NCBI RefSeq assembly: GCF_017916475.1
Contig: NZ_JAFMTB010000004.1
Span: forward strand, 142,909 to 206,908
DNA from: Patulibacter sp. SYSU D01012
GTDB lineage: Bacteria > Actinomycetota > Thermoleophilia > Solirubrobacterales > Solirubrobacteraceae
Length of the DNA stretch: 64,000 nucleotides
Direction of reading: 5' to 3'
Below, piece after piece: positions 35,422 through 42,918 of this stretch (position 1 is the stretch's first letter; every line of letters starts with the position of its first letter). Both the position numbers and the translations under genes were made by a program. The notes beneath the pieces were generated by a model, which did not search any database, was not told the DNA's origin, and was given only the letters and a program-made list of their open reading frames with translations.

Positions 35422-35478
35422 GTCCGGGCCGGGTCGCGGTGTCCGGGCCGGGTCGCGGTGTCCGGGCCGGGTCGCGGC
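35422..35478. repeat. 19-bp tandem repeat, three copies
   Basis: Three head-to-tail copies of GTCCGGGCCGGGTCGCGGT (the last with a final C) at 35422, 35441 and 35460, in the 409-base gap after ettA. Confidence 0.9.
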
Positions 35479-35598
35479 GACCGACGGCGGCGCCGGCCGG
35501 GGCCGGGCGTCGGCCGACGCCGGCCCGCCGGGCGAAGGGGGCGCGGCGGCCAGGCGCGCGTTTCCTCCCAACACCGCCCGCACCGCGTCGAGCGGGAA

Positions 35599-35623
35599 GG
35601 AACGAGCGCATAGCGCTCGTTCC
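35599..35623. terminator. Hairpin in the ettA-adh spacer
   Basis: A perfect 11-bp stem GGAACGAGCGC / GCGCTCGTTCC with a three-base ATA loop, about 205 bases after ettA. It could be a terminator for ettA or a regulatory palindrome; there is no T-run. The rest of the spacer (35394-35802) shows only the 19-bp repeat and CATAGT at 35755. Confidence 0.55.
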
Positions 35624-35802
35624 GGGAACACCGGGCGCGCTCCGGCCGTGTGGGGGACGGAACGCGCGGCCCCGCCCCGGCCGTCCCTCGTCCGGGCCCG
35701 ACGAGCCGCCGATCGACCGCTCCGGCCGCGCACGGCGTCCATCGCCACGGGTGCCATAGTCGAAGGACCTCATCAAGCGGTTCCAGAAGGACGGCGAGCG
35801 AC

Positions 35803-36855
35803 ATGCGCGCAGTGGTGTTCGAGCAGTGGAAGACCTTCCCGACCCTCAAGGAGGTCGAGCGGCCGAAGCCCGGCCCCGGCGAGGTCCTGCTGAAGGTGGC
35901 CGGCGCGGGCGCCTGCCACTCCGACGTCGCGGTCTTCCGCGAGTTCGACGCCGAGCACGGGCCGGCGCAGCTCGAGCCGAGCTACGTGCTCGGCCACGAG
36001 AACTCCGGCTGGGTGGAGGAGCTCGGCGAGGGCGTCTCGGGCATCGCGATCGGCGACGCGTTCCTGGTCTACGGGCCCGTCGGCTGCCAGCACTGCGCCG
36101 CCTGCTCCCGCGGCCAGGACACGTACTGCGAGAACGCCGCCGACATGCCGTACCTGGCGTCCGGCCTGGGCCGCGACGGCGGGATGGCGGAGTACGTGCG
36201 CGTGCCGGCCCGCAACCTGGTGCCGCTCGGCGACGCCGACCCGGTCGCCGCCGCGCCGCTCTCCGACGCGGGCCTGACGCCGTACCACGCGATCAAGCTC
36301 GCCCTGCCCCATCTGGCCGGCGGCGGCCGCACCGCGCTCGTCATCGGCCTCGGCGGCCTGGGCCAGATCGCGGTCCAGATCCTCACCGCCCTGACCGGCG
36401 CCACCGTCATCGCCACCGACACGAAGGCGGACGCGATGGAGCGCGCCGAGCGGCACGGCGCGGTGACCGTGCCGGGCGGCGACGACCAGGTCACCGCGAT
36501 CCGCGCGCTCACCGGCGGCAAGGGCGTCGACGCCGTCTTCGACTTCGTCGGCGCCGGGCCGACGCTGCAGCTGGCCGCCGCCGTGGCGGGGCTGCGCTCG
36601 CGGATCACGGTCGTCGGCATCGCCGGCGGGCACCTGGACTGGAACTTCTACGGCATCCCCTACGAGACCGAGCTGACCAGCACGTACTGGGGCACGATCG
36701 AGGAGCTGCACGAGGTCGTCGCGCTGTACCGCGCCGGGAAGATCGTGCCCGACAACGAGTACTACGCCCTCGACGACGCGCTCGAGGCGTACCGCCGGCT
36801 CGAGGCCGGGGAGCTGACCGGCCGCGCGGTCGTCACGCCGCACGGCCGCGGCTGA
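35803..36855 (+). CDS. Zinc-dependent NAD(P) alcohol dehydrogenase
   Basis: A 350-residue medium-chain dehydrogenase. The catalytic zinc ligands are in GACHSDVAVF and LGHENSGWVEE. The structural-zinc loop CQHCAACSRGQDTYC has four cysteines. The Rossmann motif VIGLGGLGQIAVQIL is followed by an acidic ATDTKAD, which favours NAD over NADP. It resembles secondary or aryl alcohol dehydrogenases of Rhodococcus. Substrate not determinable. Ribosome-site support before ATG 35803 is weak (GAAGGACGGCGAG). Confidence 0.88.
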   Translation: MRAVVFEQWKTFPTLKEVERPKPGPGEVLLKVAGAGACHSDVAVFREFDAEHGPAQLEPSYVLGHENSGWVEELGEGVSGIAIGDAFLVYGPVGCQHCAACSRGQDTYCENAADMPYLASGLGRDGGMAEYVRVPARNLVPLGDADPVAAAPLSDAGLTPYHAIKLALPHLAGGGRTALVIGLGGLGQIAVQILTALTGATVIATDTKADAMERAERHGAVTVPGGDDQVTAIRALTGGKGVDAVFDFVGAGPTLQLAAAVAGLRSRITVVGIAGGHLDWNFYGIPYETELTSTYWGTIEELHEVVALYRAGKIVPDNEYYALDDALEAYRRLEAGELTGRAVVTPHGRG

Positions 36856-37117
36856 CGGGCGGGACGTGGCCCGGCCCGCCCCGCGCCGAGCCGACCGGCG
36901 GGCCCGGCGGGTGGACCTGCGGGCCGCGTGGGTCGCGTGGGCCCGCCGGCCGGCGGGCCGCCTGCGGCGGGGGGCCGGCGGCCGAGGCCGGCGGGCGGGG
37001 ATGTGAACAGCTGGACACTTCTCGCCTAGACGTTCGTCCTACGCCGCCGCCCAACATCCGTGGAATCGGCTCAAGAACCCACCCCACCGAACGACCGGTG
37101 CGGCATCGTGCCCGTCC

Positions 37118-38293
37118 ATGCCCACGCCCCCCGACTCCTCGTCACGCCTAGCCGCGTGGCGGCGCCCACGCCGCCTGGCCGCCGCCGGCGCCGCCGCCCT
37201 GGTCCTGGCCGCCGGCGGCACCGCCGCCGCCACCGCCGCCTCGAAGAGCGGCGACGCGGACGTGGTCCGCGCCTGCGCCGCCTACCAGGGCGGCGCCCTG
37301 CGGGTCATCAAGGACGGGCAGGAGTGCGGCCCCGGCGAGTACCGCGTGAGCTGGCGCAAGGAGGGCGAGCGCGGCCCGCGCGGCGAGAAGGGCGCCCGCG
37401 GCGCCCGCGGCGCCGCCGGGGACGACGGCGCGGCGGGCTCGGCCGGCGCGCCCGGCCTGCCCGGGGCGAAGGGCGACGTCGGCGCGAAGGGCGAGGCCGG
37501 CGCCACCGGCCCCAACGGCAAGGACGGCACGAACGGCGTCGACGGCGCGGTCGGCCCCGCCGGCGAGCGCGGCGCGGCCGGCCCGCAGGGCGAGAAGGGC
37601 GAGACCGGCGCGGTCGGCCCGGAGGGGAAGAAGGGCGACACCGGCCCGCAGGGCGAGAGAGGCGAGCGCGGCGAGACCGGGCTCGTCGGTCCGCAGGGCG
37701 AGAAGGGCGAGACCGGCCCCCGCGGCCTGCAGGGCGAGAAGGGCGACCAGGGTCCGAAGGGCGAGACCGGGGAGAAGGGCGAGAAGGGCGAGACCGGCGC
37801 CGTCGGCCCGAAGGGCGAGACCGGGGAGAAGGGCGAGAAGGGCGAGACCGGGGCCGTGGGTCCGCAGGGCGAGAAGGGCGACCGGGGCGACGTCGGTCCC
37901 GTCGGCCCGGCCGGCGCGACCACCCCGGCGATCCTGCGCGGCGCCGTCGCGCTCGTCGACCCGTCGCAGAGCACCTCATACGCAGGCCCCTTCGGCCAGC
38001 AGAACGCGGCCGACGACATCGCCGACGCCCAGCAGGCCGCGCTCGTCGCGGGCACGGTCAACGCCATCCGCATCGACGCGGTCGCGCCGTCCGGCGGCCC
38101 GATCGCCGCGCGCCTGATGAAGAACGGCGACGCGACCGACCTGGTCTGCACCGTCGCCGCGGGCGACACGAGCTGCAGCGACAACGCGCACAGCGTCGCG
38201 GTGACGACGGGCGACCTGCTCGCCCTGCGCATCGGCAACGGCGGCGGCAAGTCGCTCTACAACGTGCGCTGGGCCGCGAGGATCCAGCCGTGA
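37118..38293 (+). CDS. Secreted collagen-like protein
   Basis: A 391-residue exported protein. A basic N-terminus and hydrophobic core (LAAAGAAALVLAAGGTAAATAA) form the signal peptide. Residues 83-268 are 62 uninterrupted Gly-X-Y triplets, rich in GEK, GET and GPQ, so a charged triple helix is expected. A C-terminal globular domain of about 120 residues (ILRGAVALVDPSQSTSYAGPFG and on) would trimerise or bind. Near-identical DNA blocks around 37757-37855 show recent expansion within the helix. It is coupled to the next gene (GTGA). Confidence 0.85.
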   Translation: MPTPPDSSSRLAAWRRPRRLAAAGAAALVLAAGGTAAATAASKSGDADVVRACAAYQGGALRVIKDGQECGPGEYRVSWRKEGERGPRGEKGARGARGAAGDDGAAGSAGAPGLPGAKGDVGAKGEAGATGPNGKDGTNGVDGAVGPAGERGAAGPQGEKGETGAVGPEGKKGDTGPQGERGERGETGLVGPQGEKGETGPRGLQGEKGDQGPKGETGEKGEKGETGAVGPKGETGEKGEKGETGAVGPQGEKGDRGDVGPVGPAGATTPAILRGAVALVDPSQSTSYAGPFGQQNAADDIADAQQAALVAGTVNAIRIDAVAPSGGPIAARLMKNGDATDLVCTVAAGDTSCSDNAHSVAVTTGDLLALRIGNGGGKSLYNVRWAARIQP

Positions 38294-38739
38294 GCGACCG
38301 CTTCGCCGTGCCGCCCGCGGCGGTCAGCCGCCGCGGCCTGCTCGGCGCGTTCGGCGTCGGCGCCGGCGCGCTCGCGGTCGGCGGCGCCGGCGTGGCCGTC
38401 GCCGCGTCGCAGCGCGCCGCCGACCCGCTGCGCCGCTCCGCCTGGGCGCCGCTCGCCGGGTCGCTCCTCACCGTCACCGCGGACGGCCGCCGGCACCGCG
38501 CGCGGCTGCGCCGCGTGCGCGACCTCGGCGGGTCGCGCACGCGCAGCCGCAAGGCCTACGCGGGGCGCGAGGACGCCTTCGCCCTGTCCTTCGTCACCCG
38601 GACCGCCCTGACGAGCCTGGAGACGACCGTCGAGCACCCGGTCCACGGACCGGTGCCGCTCCTGCTGACGGCCGGCACCGAGCGGGCCGGTCACCACACG
38701 TACACCGCCACGATCCTGCGGCACATCGCCGCCGCCTGA
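38290..38739 (+). CDS. Tat-exported protein of unknown function
   Basis: A 149-residue protein. The twin-arginine signal SRRGLLGAFGVGAGALAVGGAGVAVA predicts Tat export. The mature part (about 110 residues) is beta-rich with TRTALTSLETTVEHPVHGPVPLLLT and no recognised catalytic motif. GTG 38290 overlaps the collagen-like gene stop, and the tail-collar gene starts ten bases after its stop. The gene order suggests that the three proteins form one surface structure. Confidence 0.7.
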   Translation: MSDRFAVPPAAVSRRGLLGAFGVGAGALAVGGAGVAVAASQRAADPLRRSAWAPLAGSLLTVTADGRRHRARLRRVRDLGGSRTRSRKAYAGREDAFALSFVTRTALTSLETTVEHPVHGPVPLLLTAGTERAGHHTYTATILRHIAAA

Positions 38740-38748
38740 GAGGACCCC

Positions 38749-39306
38749 ATGTCCGAAGCCTTCATCGCCGAGATCCGCATGTTCGGCGGCAACTTCGCAC
38801 CCCGGGGCTGGGCGTTCTGCCAGGGCCAGATCATGTCGATCGCCCAGAACACCGCGCTGTTCAGCCTGCTGGGCACCACGTACGGCGGCAACGGCCAGAC
38901 GACGTTCGGGCTGCCCGACCTGCGCGGCCGGACCCCGATCGGGACCGGCCAGGGCCCGGGGCTGCCGGCCACCAACCTGGGCGAGATCTCCGGGTCGCCC
39001 ACCCACACGCTGATCATCACCGAGATGCCGGCGCACAACCACACGTTCCAGAACGCCGGCACCACGGTCGACCTGCCGGCGACGAACGGCCGGGCCACCA
39101 CGTCGCGCCCCGAGGGCGGGATCCCGGCGGCCGGGGGCAGCTACGCACCGCTGGCGAGCGCGGGTGGCACGAAGACCCGCGTGAACGCGTCCGTGTCGGG
39201 GACGGTCGGGATCGCGGGCGGCAGCCAGCCGTTCTCGATCATGCAGCCGTACCTGGGCATGAACTACATCATCGCCGTCGAGGGCATCTACCCCTCGCGG
39301 GACTAG
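38749..39306 (+). CDS. Phage tail collar-domain (microcystin-dependent-like) protein
   Basis: A 185-residue protein. The N-terminus EIRMFGGNFAPRGWAFCQGQIMSIAQNTALFSLLGTTYGGNGQTTFGLPDLRGR in outline is the classic tail-collar (MdpB-type) domain. A low-complexity middle part follows, and it ends QPYLGMNYIIAVEGIYPSRD, also typical. Such proteins occur in phage tails and, as here, as free-standing bacterial genes of unknown role. No phage genes surround it. AGAGGA precedes ATG 38749. Confidence 0.85.
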   Translation: MSEAFIAEIRMFGGNFAPRGWAFCQGQIMSIAQNTALFSLLGTTYGGNGQTTFGLPDLRGRTPIGTGQGPGLPATNLGEISGSPTHTLIITEMPAHNHTFQNAGTTVDLPATNGRATTSRPEGGIPAAGGSYAPLASAGGTKTRVNASVSGTVGIAGGSQPFSIMQPYLGMNYIIAVEGIYPSRD

Positions 39307-39371
39307 GCGGGACGGCGCGGGCGGGCGCGCGCCGACCGCCCGCCGCCGCCCCGGCTAGCATCGCGCGGGCG

Positions 39372-40034
39372 ATGAGCGACCTGCCCGAGCCCGCGGCCTC
39401 CGGCCCCTCCGGCGCCCCCGCGATCCGCGCGTCCGACGCCGAGCGCGAGCACGCGATGGGGGTGCTGCGCGACGCCGCGGGCGAGGGACGCCTGACGTTC
39501 GAGGAGCTCGCCGACCGCCTCGGGGCCGCCGGCGCCGCGGTCACCCGCGACGACCTGTCGCGCCTCACCGCGGATCTGCCGGTGGCCCTGCCGCACGAGG
39601 GCGCGGCTCCGACCGGCGCGATCCCGACGCCGGCCGGCGGGCGCGAGCTGGTGGCGCCGACCGCCCAGAACGCGATCTTCGGCGACCTGAAGCGCTCCGG
39701 CGAGTGGCGCGTGCCGGCCCGCAGCCGCTGGTCCACCGTCTTCGGCGACGTCGAGCTGGACCTGCGCGAGGCGGTGGTGCAGGACGCCCAGGTCGAGATC
39801 GACGCGGGCACCGTCTTCGGCGACGTGGTCCTGCTCGTCCCCGAGGGCGTGGTCGTCGACGTCCGGACGCGCACGCTGTTCGGCGACGTGCGGCAGAAGG
39901 CCGGCCAGTCGGCGCCCCCCGGCGCGCCGGTCGTCGTGCTGACCGGCGGCACATGGTTCGGCGACGTGCGCATCCAGGCCAAGCGGCTGCGCGAGCGCTT
40001 CGCCGACCTGCTGCGCGGCGGCCCGGCGGCCTAG
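39372..40034 (+). CDS. DUF1707 protein with LiaF-like C-terminal domain
   Basis: A 220-residue protein. DUF1707 (about residues 18-70) reads RASDAEREHAMGVLRDAAGEGRLTFEELADRL, the short DNA-binding-like or SHOCT-like module of actinobacteria. The C-terminal part has three TVFGDV/TLFGDV-type strands, as in the cell-wall-active antibiotic response (DUF2154/LiaF) domain. It is probably involved in envelope-stress signalling, by family analogy. TAGCAT lies ten bases before ATG 39372. Confidence 0.82.
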   Translation: MSDLPEPAASGPSGAPAIRASDAEREHAMGVLRDAAGEGRLTFEELADRLGAAGAAVTRDDLSRLTADLPVALPHEGAAPTGAIPTPAGGRELVAPTAQNAIFGDLKRSGEWRVPARSRWSTVFGDVELDLREAVVQDAQVEIDAGTVFGDVVLLVPEGVVVDVRTRTLFGDVRQKAGQSAPPGAPVVVLTGGTWFGDVRIQAKRLRERFADLLRGGPAA

Positions 40035-40166
40035 CCGCCGCGCGCCCGGCCGCGACGCCCGCGCCGACGCCTCGCACGGGTCGCCTCCACGCGGCCCGCG
40101 CGGCGAGCACGAGGCGCGACCCGGGCCCCCGGCACCCCCCGAACGGGGCGGCCCGAAGAACTTCCT

Positions 40167-40191
40167 GGTTGCCGCTGCGGATCGCGGGTAT
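40167..40191 (+). promoter_or_regulatory. Sigma-B/sigma-F-type stress promoter
   Basis: GGTT (40167-40170), 15 bases, then GGGTAT (40186-40191). This fits the GTTT-N15-GGGTAT form used by actinobacterial general-stress sigma factors. It lies 67 bases before csbD, a gene commonly under such control. Confidence 0.65.
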
Positions 40192-40258
40192 GGGCTCCCC
40201 ACACCGCCACGGAGCCCCGGTCGTCGACCGGGACCGCGGCATGACGAAGGAGACCAGC

Positions 40259-40429
40259 ATGAGCGGCAACACCGACAAGCTCAAGGGCCAGGTCAAGGAG
40301 ACCGCCGGCGCGGCCACGGACGACGATTCGCTCCGTCGCGAGGGCAAGGCCGACCAGAACGCCGGCAAGGTCAAGGACAAGGTCGGCGACGCCGTCGATG
40401 CGGTCAAGGACAAGCTCACCGGCAAGTAG
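40259..40429 (+). CDS. CsbD-family stress protein
   Basis: A 56-residue, very hydrophilic, helical protein: MSGNTDKLKGQVKETAGAAT, then repeated KxDQNAGKVKDKVGDAVDAVKDKL. This is the CsbD pattern. CsbD is a general-stress protein of unknown biochemical function. ATG 40259 is chosen over ATG 40241 for its AAGGAGA ribosome site six bases upstream. The sigma-B/F-type promoter at 40167 fits its expected regulon. Confidence 0.9.
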   Translation: MSGNTDKLKGQVKETAGAATDDDSLRREGKADQNAGKVKDKVGDAVDAVKDKLTGK

Positions 40430-40477
40430 CCGGCGCTCGTCCCCCTTCGTCCTCCACCCAACCAAGGAGACACCACC

Positions 40478-40753
40478 ATGGGCATCATCGCCTTCCTCGT
40501 CCTCGGCCTCATCGCCGGCGCCATCGCCCGCGCACTCCACTCCGGTCCTGAGCCCGGCGGCTTCCTCGGCACGCTGATCGTCGGCGTCGTCGGCGCGGTC
40601 ATCGGCGGCCTCATCGCCTCCGCCATCGGCGTCGGCGACCTCGACGGCTTCTTCGACCTGGGCACGTGGATCATCGCCATCGTCGGCGCCCTGATCTTCC
40701 TGTTCATCTACTCGGCCGTCGTCGGGCGCGGGTCGCGCTCGCACCACGTCTGA
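40478..40753 (+). CDS. GlsB/YeaQ/YmgE-family stress membrane protein
   Basis: A 91-residue protein with three membrane segments. It begins MGIIAFLVLGLIAGAIARAL, followed by GGFLGTLIVGVVGAVIGGLIAS and a last helix IIAIVGALIFLFIYSAVVGR, the transglycosylase-associated/GlsB pattern. Ribosome site AAGGAGA precedes ATG 40478. It probably shares the stress promoter of csbD 48 bases upstream. Confidence 0.9.
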   Translation: MGIIAFLVLGLIAGAIARALHSGPEPGGFLGTLIVGVVGAVIGGLIASAIGVGDLDGFFDLGTWIIAIVGALIFLFIYSAVVGRGSRSHHV

Positions 40754-40810
40754 TCTTCCCCCGCAGCACGCGGCGCGCCCGGTAGCCGGCGCGCCGATCT
40801 CTCCCCCCGG

Positions 40811-40965
40811 TCGCGGCCCGGCACCCTGAGGTGTCGGGTCGTGGTCGTTCGGGGCCGCGACCGGCGGCCCGGCACCCTGAGGTGTCGGGTCGTGGTCGTT
40901 CGGGGCCGCGACCGGCGGCCCGGCACCCTGAGGTGTCGGGCCGTGGTCGTTCCGGGCCGCTTCCC
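40811..40965. repeat. 51-bp tandem repeat, three copies
   Basis: Three copies at an exact 51-base period; the landmark GGCACCCTGAGGTGTCGGG starts at 40820, 40871 and 40922. Each copy contains a hairpin, CCCGGCACC-CTGA-GGTGTCGGG, with one G-T pair. It lies between glsB and the first DsbA-fold gene. The 51-base period leaves an open frame through it, but no protein is recognisable. Confidence 0.9.
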
Positions 40966-40983
40966 TCCGGGTACACGCCGAGC

Positions 40984-41859
40984 GTGCCCACCATCGAGCT
41001 GACCGAGTTCACCGACCCCGCGTGCCCGTTCGCCTACAGCGCCGAGCCGCTGCGCTGGCAGCTCGCGTGGCGCTTCGGCGACCAGCTGCGGTGGACGATC
41101 CGCACCGTCGGCCTGGCGCGGGACGCCGACGCGCAGCGCGCGAAGGGCTTCGACGCCGAGCGCAACGCGGCGGTCCTGCGGCACTTCGACCGCTACGGGA
41201 TGCCGCTCGCCGAGACCGACCGCCGCGAGCCCGCCGGGACGTGGGACGCGTGCCGGCGCATCGTCGCGGTCCGCGAGCACGCTCCGGGCGGCGAGCTGGC
41301 GCTCCTGCGCGAGCTGCGCTTCGCCGGCCTGGCGGACGCCCGCCGCATCGACGACCCGGCGGTGCTGGCGGACGCCGCCCGCGAGGCAGGGCTCGACCCG
41401 GACGTGCTGGAGCGCTGGGCCGCGGAGCCCGCGACCGAGGAGGCGTTCCGGGGCGACCTGGACCAGGCCCGCGACCCCGGGCCCGTCGCCCTGGCCCTCG
41501 ACCACAAGCTGGCCGACGTCGAGGCGGACTGGGACGGCCACGCCGGCGCGGCCGGGCGCCGCTACACGTGCCCGAGCTACGTCTTCCGCCACGGCGACCG
41601 CGTCGCCGAGGTGCCCGGCTTCCAGCCGTGGGCCGCCGTCGAGACGGCGCTCGCCAACCTGGCCCCCGACCTGGAGCGGCGGCCGTGGCCGGAGGATCCC
41701 GCCGACGTCGTCGCCTGGGCGCCGGTGCCGCTGGCCACGCAGGAGATCACCGCGGTGCTGGGCGAAGACGACCGCGAGGCGGTCCGCGACCGGCTGCGGG
41801 TCGAGGGCGTCGCGCTCGAGTTCCCGCGCGGCAGCGACGCGCTCTGGCGCGCCGCCTGA
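40984..41859 (+). CDS. DsbA/FrnE-fold thiol protein, copy 1
   Basis: A 291-residue protein of the DsbA-like thioredoxin superfamily. The active-site position reads FTDPACPFAYSAEPLRW: the first Cys is present but the second Cys of CxxC is replaced by Ala (CPFA). A cis-Pro region, RRYTCPSYVF, contains a second conserved Cys. A helical insert occupies the middle. With a single active-site thiol it may act as an isomerase or with a low-molecular thiol. GTG 40984; tandem paralogue follows 47 bases later. Confidence 0.7.
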   Translation: MPTIELTEFTDPACPFAYSAEPLRWQLAWRFGDQLRWTIRTVGLARDADAQRAKGFDAERNAAVLRHFDRYGMPLAETDRREPAGTWDACRRIVAVREHAPGGELALLRELRFAGLADARRIDDPAVLADAAREAGLDPDVLERWAAEPATEEAFRGDLDQARDPGPVALALDHKLADVEADWDGHAGAAGRRYTCPSYVFRHGDRVAEVPGFQPWAAVETALANLAPDLERRPWPEDPADVVAWAPVPLATQEITAVLGEDDREAVRDRLRVEGVALEFPRGSDALWRAA

Positions 41860-41894
41860 TCCCCCGTCGCGACGGGGCGCGCGGGCGGCCGCGC

Positions 41895-41900
41895 TAGCGT
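41895..41900 (+). promoter_or_regulatory. -10 hexamer TAGCGT of DsbA-fold copy 2
   Basis: TAGCGT ends six bases before GTG 41907. The second copy thus seems to have its own leaderless promoter. Confidence 0.5.
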
Positions 41901-41906
41901 CGTCCC

Positions 41907-42794
41907 GTGCCCACCGTCGACGTCACCACGTTCACCGACCCGGCCTGCCCCTGGGCGTTCAGCGCCGAGCCGATCCGCTGGCGCCTGCGCTGGCGCTTCG
42001 GGGACCAGCTGCGGTGGTCCCTGCGGATGGCCGGCCTGTCGAAGGACGGCGCCTCGTACGAGCGGATGGGCTTCACCGCCGAGCGCGCGGCGTCCCTGCT
42101 GCGCGGCTTCGATCGCCTGGGCCAGCCGCTGTTCACCGGCGGCAGCCGCCCGGTCGGCGGCACCTGGCCGGCGTGCCTGGCGATCGTCGCCGTGCGCGAG
42201 CACGAGGGCGTCGACCGCGCCGTGCGGCTGCTGCGCGAGCTGCACCGCATGGCGCTCGTCGAGGGCCGCGCCGTCGGCGGCGACGACACGGTCGCCGAGG
42301 CCGTCGGACGCATCGGCCTGGACGCCGCGCAGGTGCAGGACTGGACCCGCGAGGACGCCGTCCAGGACGCGTTCCACCGCGACCTGCACGACACCCGGCA
42401 CCCCTCCCCCGCCGCCCTCGCGCTCGACGGCAAGCTGGCGGGCTCCGGCGAGGACTGGCAGCCCCGCGACGGCGAGGACGCCGGCCCCGGCCGCCGCTAC
42501 ACGTGCCCCAGCTACGTGGTCGCGCGCGGCGACCTGCGTCTGGAGGCGCCGGGCTTCCACACCCCGCTGACCATCGAGACCCTCGTCGCCAACGTCGCCC
42601 CCGAGCTGGAGCAGCGGCCGTGGGCCGACGACCCGCTCGAGGTGCTGCGCTGGGCCGGCGAGCCGCTGTCGACGCAGGAGGTCGCCGGCGTGCTGGACCT
42701 CGTCGACGACCGGGACGAGGCGCGCCGCCGCCTGCAGGCCGCGGGCGCGGTCGAGGACCGCGTCGGCACCGACGCGTACTGGACGGCGGGGTAG
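41907..42794 (+). CDS. DsbA/FrnE-fold thiol protein, copy 2
   Basis: A 295-residue paralogue of the preceding gene, similar along its whole length (FGDQLRWSLRMAGLSKDG, RRYTCPSYVVARGD). The active-site position is FTDPACPWAFSAEPIRW, again with Cys-Pro-Trp-Ala in place of CxxC. The shared loss of the second Cys predates the duplication. Substrate unknown. It appears to be leaderless. Confidence 0.7.
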   Translation: MPTVDVTTFTDPACPWAFSAEPIRWRLRWRFGDQLRWSLRMAGLSKDGASYERMGFTAERAASLLRGFDRLGQPLFTGGSRPVGGTWPACLAIVAVREHEGVDRAVRLLRELHRMALVEGRAVGGDDTVAEAVGRIGLDAAQVQDWTREDAVQDAFHRDLHDTRHPSPAALALDGKLAGSGEDWQPRDGEDAGPGRRYTCPSYVVARGDLRLEAPGFHTPLTIETLVANVAPELEQRPWADDPLEVLRWAGEPLSTQEVAGVLDLVDDRDEARRRLQAAGAVEDRVGTDAYWTAG

Positions 42795-42906
42795 CGCCCC
42801 GCTCGCCCGGCCGCGGCACGCACGCCGCGGCCCGGGCGAGCCTCGCCGATCCGCCCGCCCGCAGGCCCCCGCGAGATCGCCCCTTTCCGCCCGGAGCGGC
42901 GGCGCG

Positions 42907-42912
42907 TACGAT
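42907..42912 (+). promoter_or_regulatory. -10 hexamer TACGAT of the ECF sigma gene
   Basis: TACGAT ends six bases before GTG 42919, consistent with leaderless transcription. Confidence 0.5.
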
Positions 42913-42918
42913 GCCCGC

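Noticed and set aside
35761..35802. Small peptide KDLIKRFQKDGERH upstream of the alcohol dehydrogenase
   Set aside because: The short stretch translates to a natural-looking helix, but it has no start codon in a suitable context and matches no small protein I know.
38749..39306. Prophage remnant
   Set aside because: The tail-collar domain alone does not indicate a prophage. No other phage structural, lysis or integration genes are near, and free-standing collar-domain genes are common in bacteria.
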